Origin: an uncultured Clostridia bacterium
GTDB taxonomy: Bacteria; Bacillota; Clostridia; Christensenellales; UBA1242
Direction of reading: 5' to 3'
Length of the DNA stretch: 64,000 bases
Assembly (NCBI GenBank): GCA_948434855.1
Contig: CAOJFR010000002.1
Location: 1 to 64,000 of the forward strand
This document shows positions 7,856-17,344 of this stretch, piece by piece. The notes beneath the pieces were generated by a model. That model did not search any database and was not told the origin of the DNA. It saw only the letters and a program-made list of their open reading frames with translations. Both the position numbers and the translations under genes were made by a program. Each line of letters begins with the position of its first letter. The first letter of the stretch is position 1.

Positions 7856-9253
7856 TCACTTTTCCAAATAAAAATCTCGTTTTGAATTTATCAACTTTGT
7901 TGCCACCTTAAGCAAAGTTTCTTTGCTGTTGTTTTTCAGATGTAGTGCAATATAAAGCAAAATATTATCAAGCAATGTTCCAAGGTTTTCAAGCTTAATT
8001 TTTGGGAATGACTTAATAATCTCATCCCCCTTAATAGCAAGGTCTTCAACTCTAAAAGGAATGTTTAATTTAATCATTTCGTTGTAATTTTTTCTCAAAA
8101 TAGAAGCAGATCTTACATTTTTAATATATTTTTTACTTTCATTCCTAACAACATTTTTAATCTCAATAATGTTTTCAATAACTTCATCGTTTTCAAAAAT
8201 AAACTTGCGAATTGCTCTTTTAGAAGCAAGGCAACGATTATTAAAATCATATCCCAAAATAATTTTCTTAACATTTTCAACAATGTTTTTAGGATATCCC
8301 AAACCATTCATTCCAAGGTTTTTTTCAACAATAACGCCAACCCATTCTTTTGAGCCAAAAAAGTTTTTCTGAATTTCCATAGACTTAAACTTTCCAACAT
8401 CATGAAGCAAAACTGCAAGTCTAATTTTTGGAGATGAGTTTTTCAAACAATTAAGAATATGGTCATAAATTTTCTCACCTTTAAAATCAGAAATATTAAT
8501 TTTCATAATTTCGTCAATAGCAGGCAAAATCCATTTCCAAGCATCCAGTTCACCCAAAATAAGCATTGCCCTAAAGTGAGCTTCTCTTGTATATAACAGT
8601 TCTGGATAAACTTCATCAACTGTCAAAAGTCTTTCAAATTCATTTCTAAGCCTTGTCTGTGAAATAAACTTAATTTTATAAGAGTTTTGTTTTGCATAAA
8701 ACATTTCTTCTTCAGGAATATTAAGTCCCAAAGAGCAAGCAAACCTAACAAGCCTTAAAATTCTTTCTGGGTCATCATTAAAAACAATTTTAGGAGATTT
8801 AACTGTTGTTATTTCTCTGCTTCTAAGGTCATCAATGCCGCCAAGTGGATCAACATAAGACCCTTCCAAAATATCAAAATAAATTGCATTAATCTTAAAA
8901 TCTCTTCGCTTGCTATCTTCTTCCAAACTATTAATAAATTCAACACTGTCTGGTGTGTGAGAATCATCATCATAAACTTCTTTTCTAAAAGTGGCATATT
9001 CATAGCGTCTTTTGCCAAAAATAGCCATAACACCAACAGATTCATTAATATTTTTAACTTCAAACTTAGTGCCTTCCAAAATTTTCCTAAGCTTTTTAGG
9101 AACAATGTTTGAACAAAGGTCAATATCATCTCTAATCTGACTGCTCACACCCAAATAAGAATCCCTAACATATCCACCAACAATATAAAGCGTGGCTTTG
9201 TTATCCTTAAAAATTTGAGCAAGCTCTTTAAGTTCTGCAGGAATTTTAACCAT
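7856..9253 (-). CDS. cca: CCA tRNA nucleotidyltransferase / poly(A) polymerase family
   Basis: This enzyme adds or repairs the 3'-CCA of tRNAs. The N-terminal nucleotidyltransferase head has IVGGYVRDSYLG and the metal-binding DIDLCSNI. These are followed by RRDFKINAIYFD and DDPERILRLVRFACSLG (the RRD-type specificity region). A C-terminal HD domain shows LAVLLHDVGKFKS. I place the start at the ATG at 9253 (MVKIPAELKEL) because AGGAG lies 5 bases upstream. A longer reading from 9298 adds 15 hydrophobic residues with no ribosome binding site. At 465 residues it matches the HD-containing Firmicutes type. Confidence 0.93.
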   Translation of the reverse strand: MVKIPAELKELAQIFKDNKATLYIVGGYVRDSYLGVSSQIRDDIDLCSNIVPKKLRKILEGTKFEVKNINESVGVMAIFGKRRYEYATFRKEVYDDDSHTPDSVEFINSLEEDSKRRDFKINAIYFDILEGSYVDPLGGIDDLRSREITTVKSPKIVFNDDPERILRLVRFACSLGLNIPEEEMFYAKQNSYKIKFISQTRLRNEFERLLTVDEVYPELLYTREAHFRAMLILGELDAWKWILPAIDEIMKINISDFKGEKIYDHILNCLKNSSPKIRLAVLLHDVGKFKSMEIQKNFFGSKEWVGVIVEKNLGMNGLGYPKNIVENVKKIILGYDFNNRCLASKRAIRKFIFENDEVIENIIEIKNVVRNESKKYIKNVRSASILRKNYNEMIKLNIPFRVEDLAIKGDEIIKSFPKIKLENLGTLLDNILLYIALHLKNNSKETLLKVATKLINSKRDFYLEK

Positions 9254-9381
9254 AATAACTCCTTTTATATAATAGTATAGTACCATAATAAAAGCCATTT
9301 CCCAAATATTTTTTTATTTATTTGTTATTTTTCTCAAATATTTTAACGTATAAAAACTCTCATTTATAGCAAACTAAGGGT

Positions 9382-10122
9382 ATGAAAAAAATTTTAAGCA
9401 TAATTTGCATAGTGTTAGTTACAATTTTGTTTGCTGGTTGCACAAAACCGGCAAAATATGATGCTGCCGAATCTCTGGAACACCACATAGCTAATAATAT
9501 TGAAAATATAAACAACATCCAAAAAGTCAGTGATGAGACAATAAAAGCATTATCAGTAATAATCAGAACAAATTCATTAAATGAAAATAAAAATTTTGCT
9601 GAAAATTCTACAAAAACCTATGATGAAAATCATAATAAAATATATTTAATTTCAAGCCAAACAAAAGGCGAAATTTTAACAAATAATAATAGCATTTCTA
9701 AGCTAGAAATTTCTGAAGACTTTTCTCCTTATTGGGAAACTGAGATAAAAAAATCATCGCTACTAAGCTTTTTAAATAAAAATAACATTTCTCTTTCATC
9801 AATTTCAAACATAAGTCAAGAAGATGATGAAAATGGAAACATAAACGCCGTAATTATTGGTGGCAAAAAAATAGACTATAATGCAATAAAAGATGAATTT
9901 AGCTTAAAATCAAACAAAATAACTAAAATTGATAACAATTTAACATCACTTGTTGTTTATGGTGAAAATCCAAAGTCAACAAATTGTTTTTATATTAACG
10001 AAGCAGAAAAATTAGTTAAAGAGGGCTATGATTATAAACAGTTATTAAATCATTTCTTTAATGGTTTTGATTTAAAAACAACCCCTCAAAACCAATCGTT
10101 AATAACATCTAATAACATATAA
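9382..10122 (+). CDS. Hypothetical lipoprotein
   Basis: This is a 246-residue predicted lipoprotein. The signal peptide MKKILSIICIVLVTILFAGC has a lipobox with Cys20 as the lipidated residue. The mature part is polar, rich in Asn, Lys and Ser, and has no domain I recognise. It starts with a helical stretch (YDAAESLEHHIANNIENINN). AAGGGT precedes the ATG. It is divergent from cca and ends before a separate terminator, so it is probably monocistronic. The composition (many Asn/Ile/Lys) follows the genome's AT richness. Function unknown. Confidence 0.75.
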   Translation: MKKILSIICIVLVTILFAGCTKPAKYDAAESLEHHIANNIENINNIQKVSDETIKALSVIIRTNSLNENKNFAENSTKTYDENHNKIYLISSQTKGEILTNNNSISKLEISEDFSPYWETEIKKSSLLSFLNKNNISLSSISNISQEDDENGNINAVIIGGKKIDYNAIKDEFSLKSNKITKIDNNLTSLVVYGENPKSTNCFYINEAEKLVKEGYDYKQLLNHFFNGFDLKTTPQNQSLITSNNI

Positions 10123-10249
10123 ATTTTTCATAAAAACTCAACAAACTTTTTAACCATACACCCCTGTATTTTTCAGCCTTTACAGACTTATTAACAATTT
10201 CAACACACCTAATAATAATCATAATAATTAAATAATAAAATAATTGATA

Positions 10250-10283
10250 AAAAATTCCTAAAAAATTTTGGAGTTTTTTATTT
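10250..10283 (+). terminator. Probable terminator after the lipoprotein gene
   Basis: The stem AAAAATTCC / GGAGTTTTT (10250-10258 and 10270-10278, one G-T pair) is followed by TTTTTA. It is AT-rich and weak, but well placed. Confidence 0.5.
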
Positions 10284-10286
10284 TAC

Positions 10287-10315
10287 TTGTTTTAACCTTT
10301 TGTTTATGTTAATAT
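10287..10315 (+). promoter_or_regulatory. Promoter of the MacB-like transporter gene
   Basis: TTGTTT and TAATAT are spaced by 17 bp, 33 bp before the ATG at 10348. AAAGGA is the ribosome binding site. Confidence 0.5.
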
Positions 10316-10347
10316 ATTTTTATTGATTAAATAAAAAGGAAAACATA

Positions 10348-13185
10348 ATGTTACAAATTAAAAATTTAACAAAAATTTACAAATCAAAAAAAACAGAACC
10401 TGTCAAAGCTTTAGATAATGTTTCTTTAACATTTAATAGTAAAGGGCTTGTTTTCTTACTTGGAAAGAGTGGAAGTGGAAAATCCACACTGCTTAATGTT
10501 TTAGGTGGACTAGACAAGTTTGATTCTGGAGAAATAATTATTGACGGAAAAAGTTCAAAAACTTTTAAAGAAAAAGATTTTGATTCTTACAGAAACACAT
10601 ATCTTGGTTTCATATTTCAAGAATATAATATTTTGCCAGAATTTACTGTTTATAAAAACATAGAATTTGCCTTAGAGCTTCAAGGAAAAAAGGCCGATAA
10701 GCAAAGCATAAACAATCTTTTAGAACAAGTAGATTTAAAAGGCTATGGCAAAAGAAAACCAAACGAGCTTTCTGGTGGACAAAAACAAAGAATAGCCATT
10801 GCAAGGGCTCTTATAAAAAATCCTGAAATAATTATGGCAGACGAGCCAACAGGCGCCCTAGATAGCAACACAGGAAAACAAGTTTTTGACACTCTCAAAA
10901 AATTGTCAAAAGAAAAGCTAGTTATCGTTGTATCTCACGACAGAGAGTTTGCAGAATATTACGCTGACAGAATAATAGAACTTAAAGATGGAAAAATAAT
11001 TTCTGATACAACCAAAAGAAAACAAGAACCAACAAAATTAAATGAAGGTTTTAATATTGTTGATGAAAAAGTAATCCACATTGAAAAAGGCCACAAATAT
11101 ACAAAAGAAGAGGTTGAAAAATTAAATAACTTTTTAAAGAATGCTGAAGGAGATATAATATTAACTTCAGACACAAACTTAAACACAAGTGTAAAAAAAT
11201 TAGCAAAAATTGACGACAATGGAAATAGAGAAGTTTTTGATTCAACAAAAAGCACAGATTTTGAAGTTCCGTCAGAAAAAGAAAAATTAAAACTAATAAA
11301 AAGCCGCTTAAAATTTAAAGATAGCTTCAAGATGGGTGCAAGTGGTTTAAAAACAAAAAAGGTAAGGTTATTTTTCACAATATTGCTTTCAGCAATTTCG
11401 TTAACACTTTTTGGTCTAGCAGACACAATGGGAAGTTTTAATGTTAAAAAAAGCAATTATGAATCTTTAATGGAATTAAATGTAGACACATTAAACATAA
11501 ATAAAAGAAAAGTAATAGAGTCCGGACTATACACATACGCTCAGCAAGCAAATGTAGGAGCTGCAGATTTAAAACACTTAAAGGAAAAATTCCCAAATCA
11601 TAGTTTTAAAGAAGTTTATGATAAAACACTTAGCTATTCATATTTTTTAGATAAACCTATTGATAATTATTTTTACTATGTTGATCAAAATAATGGAATA
11701 ACAAGTTTAACAGAAAAAGATATGGAGAACTTTAAACTTTCTTTTGTAGAAGGTTCAAACAGCCGTCTCCCAACAAACTCAAAAGAGGTTGTTATAACAA
11801 CCTATCATTTAGAGCTCTTTAGTGAATATGGTTTAAGGGTTTCTGGTTTAACAATTTATCCAACATCAGCAAACGAAATAATTAATAAAGAAGTCACAAT
11901 TTTTGGTGAAGATTATAGAATTGTAGGTGTGCTAAACACACAAACAGACCTTTCAAAATATGATGAGATAAAAGAAACAGGAAACCGTTCAATGACGCTT
12001 AGTCTCTACACACTTGTTTCAGAGCTTCAAGCAAAAAGAAATAATGGCTTTAACAATCTGTTAATTTTTAATCAACATGATTTAAGTGAAATTATGGAAG
12101 ATTCTGGAATCATGCAGTCCAATGAAGTAGGCTTTGTTATAACATCAAAAGAAGATGCAGAAAGTTTTGGATTTTATTCTTCAGAAGTGTTCAGTACACT
12201 AGGTGATGAAATTATAAAAAACAATAATGCAATATTTTTTGACAAAACAAAAACTTCTTTAAAAGAAGATGAAGTTTTAATCTCTTGTGAAACTTCAATA
12301 TACAAAGCAACAACACAAAATAATTTTTCAATATATTATAATAGTTACAATAAAATATATGAATTTAATCAAAATAGCTATTCAACCAGAGAAGAATTAG
12401 AAAGTGCAGTAAGGTCATATTATAACACTGCTTATAAACCAGATTTTGGAAACACTTTGCCTGTAATAGCCACAAATGGTGGAACTCCAAAAGAAACAAA
12501 TTTAAAAGTAGTTGGAATTTATTATAATTTCTCAACAAACTCTAACTCAGAGTCCCCAATGCTTATTTTCAAAAACCAAGAAAGCATCCCTTCGGTCTTC
12601 AGTGATATTTTTAATAAATACAAAAATATAATAACAAAATTAAATGGAAACAAAGGTGAAGATCGTGAACTTATCACATATCTTAGTGATTATAAATCAA
12701 AAACAGACACACTAGTAATTAGAAGTGAAATAAGTGATACGCTAGAAAGCTTTTTAGAGACCATAGAAATAATGTCAAAAGTTTTCTTATATGTGGGCAT
12801 AGGTTTTGCAGTTTTCTCAGCTCTTCTTTTAATGAACTTTATTGGCATCTCAATAAGCTATAAAAAGAAAGAGATAGGAATATTGCGAGCTCTCGGAGCA
12901 AGGGGAAGTGATGTTTATGGAATATTCTTAAATGAAAGTTTAATCATCACATTAATAGATTTTGTTGTTGCGGTGTTGTTAACCATTGGCGGAGTTGTTA
13001 TATTAAACAGCTTAATGGTTCAAGAACTTGGATTATCCATAAAGCTTCTAAGTTTTGGATTAAGGCAAGTAGGATTACTTTTCGGAGTAAGCATAATTGT
13101 TGCTCTTGTTGCAAGTTTCCTTCCAACTCACAAAATTTCAAGAATGAAACCAATAGACGCAATTTTAGACAGAAAATCAAGATAA
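10348..13185 (+). CDS. ABC transporter, fused ATPase and FtsX-type permease (MacB-like)
   Basis: This 945-residue single-chain transporter belongs to the MacB/BceAB-like mechanotransmission class. Residues 1-225 form a LolD/MacB-type ATPase with Walker A GKSGSGKST, signature LSGGQKQR and Walker B IIMADEPTGALD. A charged cytosolic linker follows (about 225-325). One membrane helix at about 335-360 is followed by a large extracytoplasmic domain (about 365-800). Three C-terminal helices complete the FtsX fold, with ISYKKKEIGILRALGARGSDV between the first two. Many Firmicutes have this one-gene architecture, annotated as peptide or bacitracin exporters. There is no neighbouring two-component system. 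The substrate is unknown. Confidence 0.88.
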   Translation: MLQIKNLTKIYKSKKTEPVKALDNVSLTFNSKGLVFLLGKSGSGKSTLLNVLGGLDKFDSGEIIIDGKSSKTFKEKDFDSYRNTYLGFIFQEYNILPEFTVYKNIEFALELQGKKADKQSINNLLEQVDLKGYGKRKPNELSGGQKQRIAIARALIKNPEIIMADEPTGALDSNTGKQVFDTLKKLSKEKLVIVVSHDREFAEYYADRIIELKDGKIISDTTKRKQEPTKLNEGFNIVDEKVIHIEKGHKYTKEEVEKLNNFLKNAEGDIILTSDTNLNTSVKKLAKIDDNGNREVFDSTKSTDFEVPSEKEKLKLIKSRLKFKDSFKMGASGLKTKKVRLFFTILLSAISLTLFGLADTMGSFNVKKSNYESLMELNVDTLNINKRKVIESGLYTYAQQANVGAADLKHLKEKFPNHSFKEVYDKTLSYSYFLDKPIDNYFYYVDQNNGITSLTEKDMENFKLSFVEGSNSRLPTNSKEVVITTYHLELFSEYGLRVSGLTIYPTSANEIINKEVTIFGEDYRIVGVLNTQTDLSKYDEIKETGNRSMTLSLYTLVSELQAKRNNGFNNLLIFNQHDLSEIMEDSGIMQSNEVGFVITSKEDAESFGFYSSEVFSTLGDEIIKNNNAIFFDKTKTSLKEDEVLISCETSIYKATTQNNFSIYYNSYNKIYEFNQNSYSTREELESAVRSYYNTAYKPDFGNTLPVIATNGGTPKETNLKVVGIYYNFSTNSNSESPMLIFKNQESIPSVFSDIFNKYKNIITKLNGNKGEDRELITYLSDYKSKTDTLVIRSEISDTLESFLETIEIMSKVFLYVGIGFAVFSALLLMNFIGISISYKKKEIGILRALGARGSDVYGIFLNESLIITLIDFVVAVLLTIGGVVILNSLMVQELGLSIKLLSFGLRQVGLLFGVSIIVALVASFLPTHKISRMKPIDAILDRKSR

Positions 13186-13189
13186 TATC

Positions 13190-13219
13190 AGGCTGGATTA
13201 TTCCAGCCTATTTTTTTTG
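13190..13219 (+). terminator. Terminator after the MacB-like gene
   Basis: AGGCTGGA / TCCAGCCT stem with a short loop, followed by eight T. Strong intrinsic terminator. Confidence 0.9.
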
Positions 13220-13298
13220 CTAAACCAAACAAAATTTATTGAGAAAAATTATAAAAGGTGTTATTATAAACACATAAATTTTGAGCTGGGAGAAAATT

Positions 13299-15710
13299 AT
13301 GACAAATAAATATGAGCCATTAAAAATTGAAAAGAAATGGCAAAAATATTGGGAAGAAAACAAAACCTATGAAGTTCAAGACAAAGTCTCAGGAAAAGAA
13401 AATGAATATATATTAATAGAATTTCCATATCCTAGTGGAATAGGTCTTCATATGGGTCATTGCAGAAGCTATACTGCAATAGATGCATTGGCAAGAAAAG
13501 AAAGACTGTGCGGAAAAAATGTTCTTTTTCCTTTTGGAACAGATGCCTTTGGACTAGAAGCAGAAAGAACAGCAATTCGTGAGCATAAGCTCCCACAAGA
13601 AATTGTTGCAAGAAACATAGAAACCTTCAAGTCACAAGTTAAAGGTTTGGGATTATCTTTTGATTGGTCAAGAACAATAAACTCATGTGATGAAGATTAT
13701 TATAAATGGACGCAGTGGCAATTTATTCAGTTTTTCAAAAAAGGCTTAGCAGAAAAGCAAGAGACCACAGTAAACTGGTGTCCAAACTGTGGAGTGCTTG
13801 CAAATGAAGAGGTTGAAGATGGAACTTGTTGTCAATGTCATTCAGAAACAACTCAAAAATCAAAAGCCCAATGGGTTTTAAAGATGACAAAATATGGAGA
13901 GAGGCTTGCCGATGATCTTGTAAAAACAAACTACCTAGACCATATAAAACAAAGTCAGCTCAACTGGATAGGCAAAGGTGAAGGAACAGAAGTTGATTTT
14001 AAAATAAAGCAAGGTGGAAAATTTTCAATCTTCACAACTTGCATAGAAACCATTTATGGAATAACATTCATGGTGCTTGCTCCAGAAAACAAAATAGTTG
14101 ATGAGTTAAAAGATAAAATCACAAACTGGTCAGAAGTTGAAGAGTATAGAAAAAAGGCTGCAAAAAAATCAGAATTTGATAGAACAGAAATGAACAAAGA
14201 AAAGTCTGGTTGCAAGCTTTGTGGCATTCAAGCAATAAACCCAGCAAATGGAACAGAGGTTGATGTTTATATAGGAGACTTTGTGCTAGCTGGTTATGGA
14301 ACAGGTGCAGTTATGGCGGTTCCAGCACATGACCAAAGAGACTATGAGTTTGCTGATAAGTTTAACATCCCAAAAATTCAAGTAATTGAAGGTGATGTCA
14401 GTGAAAAGGCTCTAGAAAAGCAAGACTATTTAGGCAAAGGAATAAAATTAATAAATAGTGAAGAGTTTTCTGGCAAAACGGTTGAAGAAGCAAAAATTGC
14501 GATTGCAGAAAAGCTTATAAAAGCAGGCGTTGCCAGAAAAAAATTAAACTTCAAAATGAGAGATTGGATATTCTCACGTCAAAGATATTGGGGAGAGCCA
14601 ATCCCAATGATAAATTGTCCTCATTGTGGATGGGTTCCAGAAAAAGAAGAAAATCTTCCAATAACACTTCCTCATGTTGATTCATATGAGCCAACCAAAG
14701 ATGGAGAGAGTCCACTTTCAGTTATTGAAGAGTTTGTAAATTGCACTTGCCCAGTTTGTGGAAGCAAGGCAAAAAGAGAAACCGACACAATGCCAGGTTG
14801 GGCAGGTTCATCTTGGTATTTCTTAAGATATTGTGATCCTCACAACACCAAAAAGTTTGCCAGCAAAGAGGCACTTGCCGCATGGCTTCCTGTTGCGCTA
14901 TATAATGGTGGAAATGAACATACAACAAGACATTTGCTATATGCAAGGTTTTGGGTTAAGGTTTTATATGACCTTGGGCTGGTTCCTGTTGAAGAGCCAT
15001 TCAGCAAAAGAATTTCGCAGGGCTTAATCCTTGGCGCAGATGGCAAAAAAATGAGCAAAAGTGCAGGCAACGGCGTTGACCCAAGAGTTATGGTAGACCG
15101 CTATGGTGCAGACTCGCTTCGTGTTTGGATGAGTTTTATTGGTGAATATAGTGAAAGTGCAGGCTGGAGCGAAGATGGCTTAAAGGCTTGCAACAAACTC
15201 TTAAGCAGAATTTGGAATCTTCAAGACATTGTTGCTGGCGACGGAGAAACTCCAGAGCTCAGGTTTATAATTAACCAAACAATAAAAAAAGTTAACTCAG
15301 ATATAGACAGCTATAAATTTAACACAGCAATTTCTGCAATAATGATTTTGGTTAATGAAATTTATAGGGTAAATAAGCTTACAAAAAATGAATATAAAAC
15401 AGTTTTAACCTTAATTGGTTCTTTTGCACCACACCTTGCTTCAGAAGTATATGAAGTCATGGGCTTTGGCAAATTTGAGGACGCAACTTTTCCAGTTTTA
15501 GATGAAAAGGCATTAATTTTAGATGAAATAGAGTTGCCAGTTCAAGTTAATGGAAAGGTGCGAGGAATAATAAAAATTGCGGCTGAAGCAGATGAAAGAA
15601 TGGCGGTTGAAGCAGCAAAACAAAACTCAGAAATTTCAAAATATTTAACTGAAAACATAATAAAAGTAATATTTGTTCCAAAAAAAATATTAAATATTAT
15701 AGTAAAATAA
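13299..15710 (+). CDS. leuS: Leucyl-tRNA synthetase
   Basis: This class I synthetase charges tRNA-Leu. The start is taken at the ATG at 13299 because GGGAG lies six bases upstream; a TTG 18 bases earlier is less likely. The 803 residues show the HIGH-type motif GIGLHMGHCRSY near residue 47 and a Cys-rich zinc region CPNCG...CCQCH. The CP1 editing domain contains GTGAVMAVPAHDQRDYEFA. A second CPHCG element and KKMSKSAGNGVDP complete the active site. One oddity is in the editing pocket: the usual TTRPDT motif reads TTCIET here (residues 246-251). No T-box leader fits in the 95-bp upstream gap. Confidence 0.97.
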   Translation: MTNKYEPLKIEKKWQKYWEENKTYEVQDKVSGKENEYILIEFPYPSGIGLHMGHCRSYTAIDALARKERLCGKNVLFPFGTDAFGLEAERTAIREHKLPQEIVARNIETFKSQVKGLGLSFDWSRTINSCDEDYYKWTQWQFIQFFKKGLAEKQETTVNWCPNCGVLANEEVEDGTCCQCHSETTQKSKAQWVLKMTKYGERLADDLVKTNYLDHIKQSQLNWIGKGEGTEVDFKIKQGGKFSIFTTCIETIYGITFMVLAPENKIVDELKDKITNWSEVEEYRKKAAKKSEFDRTEMNKEKSGCKLCGIQAINPANGTEVDVYIGDFVLAGYGTGAVMAVPAHDQRDYEFADKFNIPKIQVIEGDVSEKALEKQDYLGKGIKLINSEEFSGKTVEEAKIAIAEKLIKAGVARKKLNFKMRDWIFSRQRYWGEPIPMINCPHCGWVPEKEENLPITLPHVDSYEPTKDGESPLSVIEEFVNCTCPVCGSKAKRETDTMPGWAGSSWYFLRYCDPHNTKKFASKEALAAWLPVALYNGGNEHTTRHLLYARFWVKVLYDLGLVPVEEPFSKRISQGLILGADGKKMSKSAGNGVDPRVMVDRYGADSLRVWMSFIGEYSESAGWSEDGLKACNKLLSRIWNLQDIVAGDGETPELRFIINQTIKKVNSDIDSYKFNTAISAIMILVNEIYRVNKLTKNEYKTVLTLIGSFAPHLASEVYEVMGFGKFEDATFPVLDEKALILDEIELPVQVNGKVRGIIKIAAEADERMAVEAAKQNSEISKYLTENIIKVIFVPKKILNIIVK

Positions 15711-15736
15711 AACCATTAATTTGGTTTTATTTTTTT
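15707..15736 (+). terminator. leuS terminator
   Basis: ATAAAACCA / TGGTTTTAT stem overlapping the leuS stop codon, followed by a T-run. Confidence 0.8.
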
Positions 15737-15830
15737 ATTATTTTTTATTAATTTATTTTAATTTTTTAAAGCATATAATGTAACAGGAAAAAAATAGCAA
15801 AAAAATAAAGAAAAAAACACGGAAAAATAT

Positions 15831-15859
15831 TTTACTTAAATTTATAAATAATGTAAAAT
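15831..15859 (+). promoter_or_regulatory. Candidate promoter of the glycogen operon
   Basis: TTTACT and TAAAAT are separated by 17 bp, 38 bp before malQ. The region is very A/T-rich, so the call is tentative. Confidence 0.45.
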
Positions 15860-15897
15860 AAATAATATAAAACAAAGGAATATAAAAAAGGAAAGAT

Positions 15898-17340
15898 ATG
15901 GAGAGAGGTTGTGGAATACTACTTCCAATATCCTCACTTGTAAATAAATACGGATTCGGCTGTTTTTCAAAAGAGGCATACGAGTTTGTAGATTTCATGA
16001 GTGAAATTGGAATAAAGTATTGGCAAATCCTGCCACTAGGCATGGTTGATAAATCTGGTTCACCATACAGCAGCGTTTCTGCGTTTGCTGGAGAGCCACT
16101 TTATATTGATATTGAAGAATATTTAAATGCTGACGAAATTGATTTTTACAAGCTTAGTGAAAATCTCTCTTTTTCTGACTACAAAAAAAGAAAAATGGAA
16201 GCGCTCAGATATCTTTTCAAAAAGTTATACCTTTCAACAAACATTGATGAATTTATTGAAGAGAATGAAGATTGGGTTTACGATTATGCCATATATATGG
16301 TTTTAAGAGATGAGCTAGATTGCACTTATGTTGATTTTCCAGACTGCTATAAAGACACCGAAAGCAAAGAAACCATAGATTTCATTCAAACACATAGTGA
16401 AGATATTATTTATTATTTATTTTTACAATATTTATTTTTCAAGCAGTGGAAAGAACTTAAGGAATATGCAAACAGTCTTGGCATAAAAATTATTGGAGAT
16501 GTTCCAATATACTGTGCACTAGATAGTGCTGATGTATATTCAAATTCAGACATTTTCATGCTTGATGAAAACAAAATTCCAACTTATGTTTCAGGTGTTC
16601 CAGGCGACTATTTCAATCCAGAAGGTCAAATCTGGAACAACCCACTCTATAATTATGATTACTTAAAAAAGACAAAATATGAATGGTGGGTTCAAAGGCT
16701 AAAGCACGCATCACTATTATATGACTATGTAAGAATAGACCACTTCCGTGGCTTTGAATCATTTTTCAAAGTGCCATATGGTGAAGAAACAATCAAAAAT
16801 GGCAAATGGCAAAAGGGCCCAGGGATAGACATATTCAATGAGTTCAAAAAAAATCATATCACAAACTTAATTCTAGAAGACCTTGGCGACATTTCCGATG
16901 ATGTCAGAAGGCTAAGGAAGCAAACAGGAATCGCCGGAATGAAGGTTATGCAGTTTGCGTTTGATGGTGATTATAAAAACACACACCTCCCACATGAATA
17001 TGAAAAAAACAGTGTTGCATATTTAGGAACTCATGACAACGACACCTTCATAGGCTTTTTAAAAAGTAAAGGTGCGAAATACAGAATTTGTTCATACTTG
17101 CATCTTCCACCAGAGGTTGATAACAAAATAGTAACAAGAATGGCAATAGAAAATCTGATTTCAACCAACTCAGATGTTTGCATACTCACAATGCAAGACC
17201 TTCTGTGTGAAGATAGTGATCAAAGAATCAACACTCCGGGAACCAGCAAAGGAAACTGGGAATATAAGCTCAAAAAATCTTATAGACAGCACAAATATTA
17301 TGATTACTTAAAAGAGTTAATAAAAAATAAAAATAGGTAG
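15898..17340 (+). CDS. malQ: 4-alpha-glucanotransferase (amylomaltase, GH77)
   Basis: This enzyme transfers alpha-1,4-glucan segments and processes the short maltodextrins left by glycogen phosphorylase. At 480 residues it is the short bacterial amylomaltase type, starting MERGCGILLPISSL and followed by KYWQILPLGMVDKSGSPYSS. Active-site blocks are YVRIDHFRGFES (nucleophile Asp), NLILEDLGDIS (acid/base Glu) and YLGTHDNDT (transition-state Asp). AAGGAAAG is the ribosome binding site. It leads a five-gene operon; glgB starts only 4 bp after its stop. Confidence 0.95.
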   Translation: MERGCGILLPISSLVNKYGFGCFSKEAYEFVDFMSEIGIKYWQILPLGMVDKSGSPYSSVSAFAGEPLYIDIEEYLNADEIDFYKLSENLSFSDYKKRKMEALRYLFKKLYLSTNIDEFIEENEDWVYDYAIYMVLRDELDCTYVDFPDCYKDTESKETIDFIQTHSEDIIYYLFLQYLFFKQWKELKEYANSLGIKIIGDVPIYCALDSADVYSNSDIFMLDENKIPTYVSGVPGDYFNPEGQIWNNPLYNYDYLKKTKYEWWVQRLKHASLLYDYVRIDHFRGFESFFKVPYGEETIKNGKWQKGPGIDIFNEFKKNHITNLILEDLGDISDDVRRLRKQTGIAGMKVMQFAFDGDYKNTHLPHEYEKNSVAYLGTHDNDTFIGFLKSKGAKYRICSYLHLPPEVDNKIVTRMAIENLISTNSDVCILTMQDLLCEDSDQRINTPGTSKGNWEYKLKKSYRQHKYYDYLKELIKNKNR

Positions 17341-17344
17341 AAAT

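Noticed and set aside
13201..13298. Possible T-box leader upstream of leuS.
   Set aside because: Only about 80 bases lie between the preceding terminator and leuS; no T-box sequence (TGGNACCGCG) or specifier stem is present.
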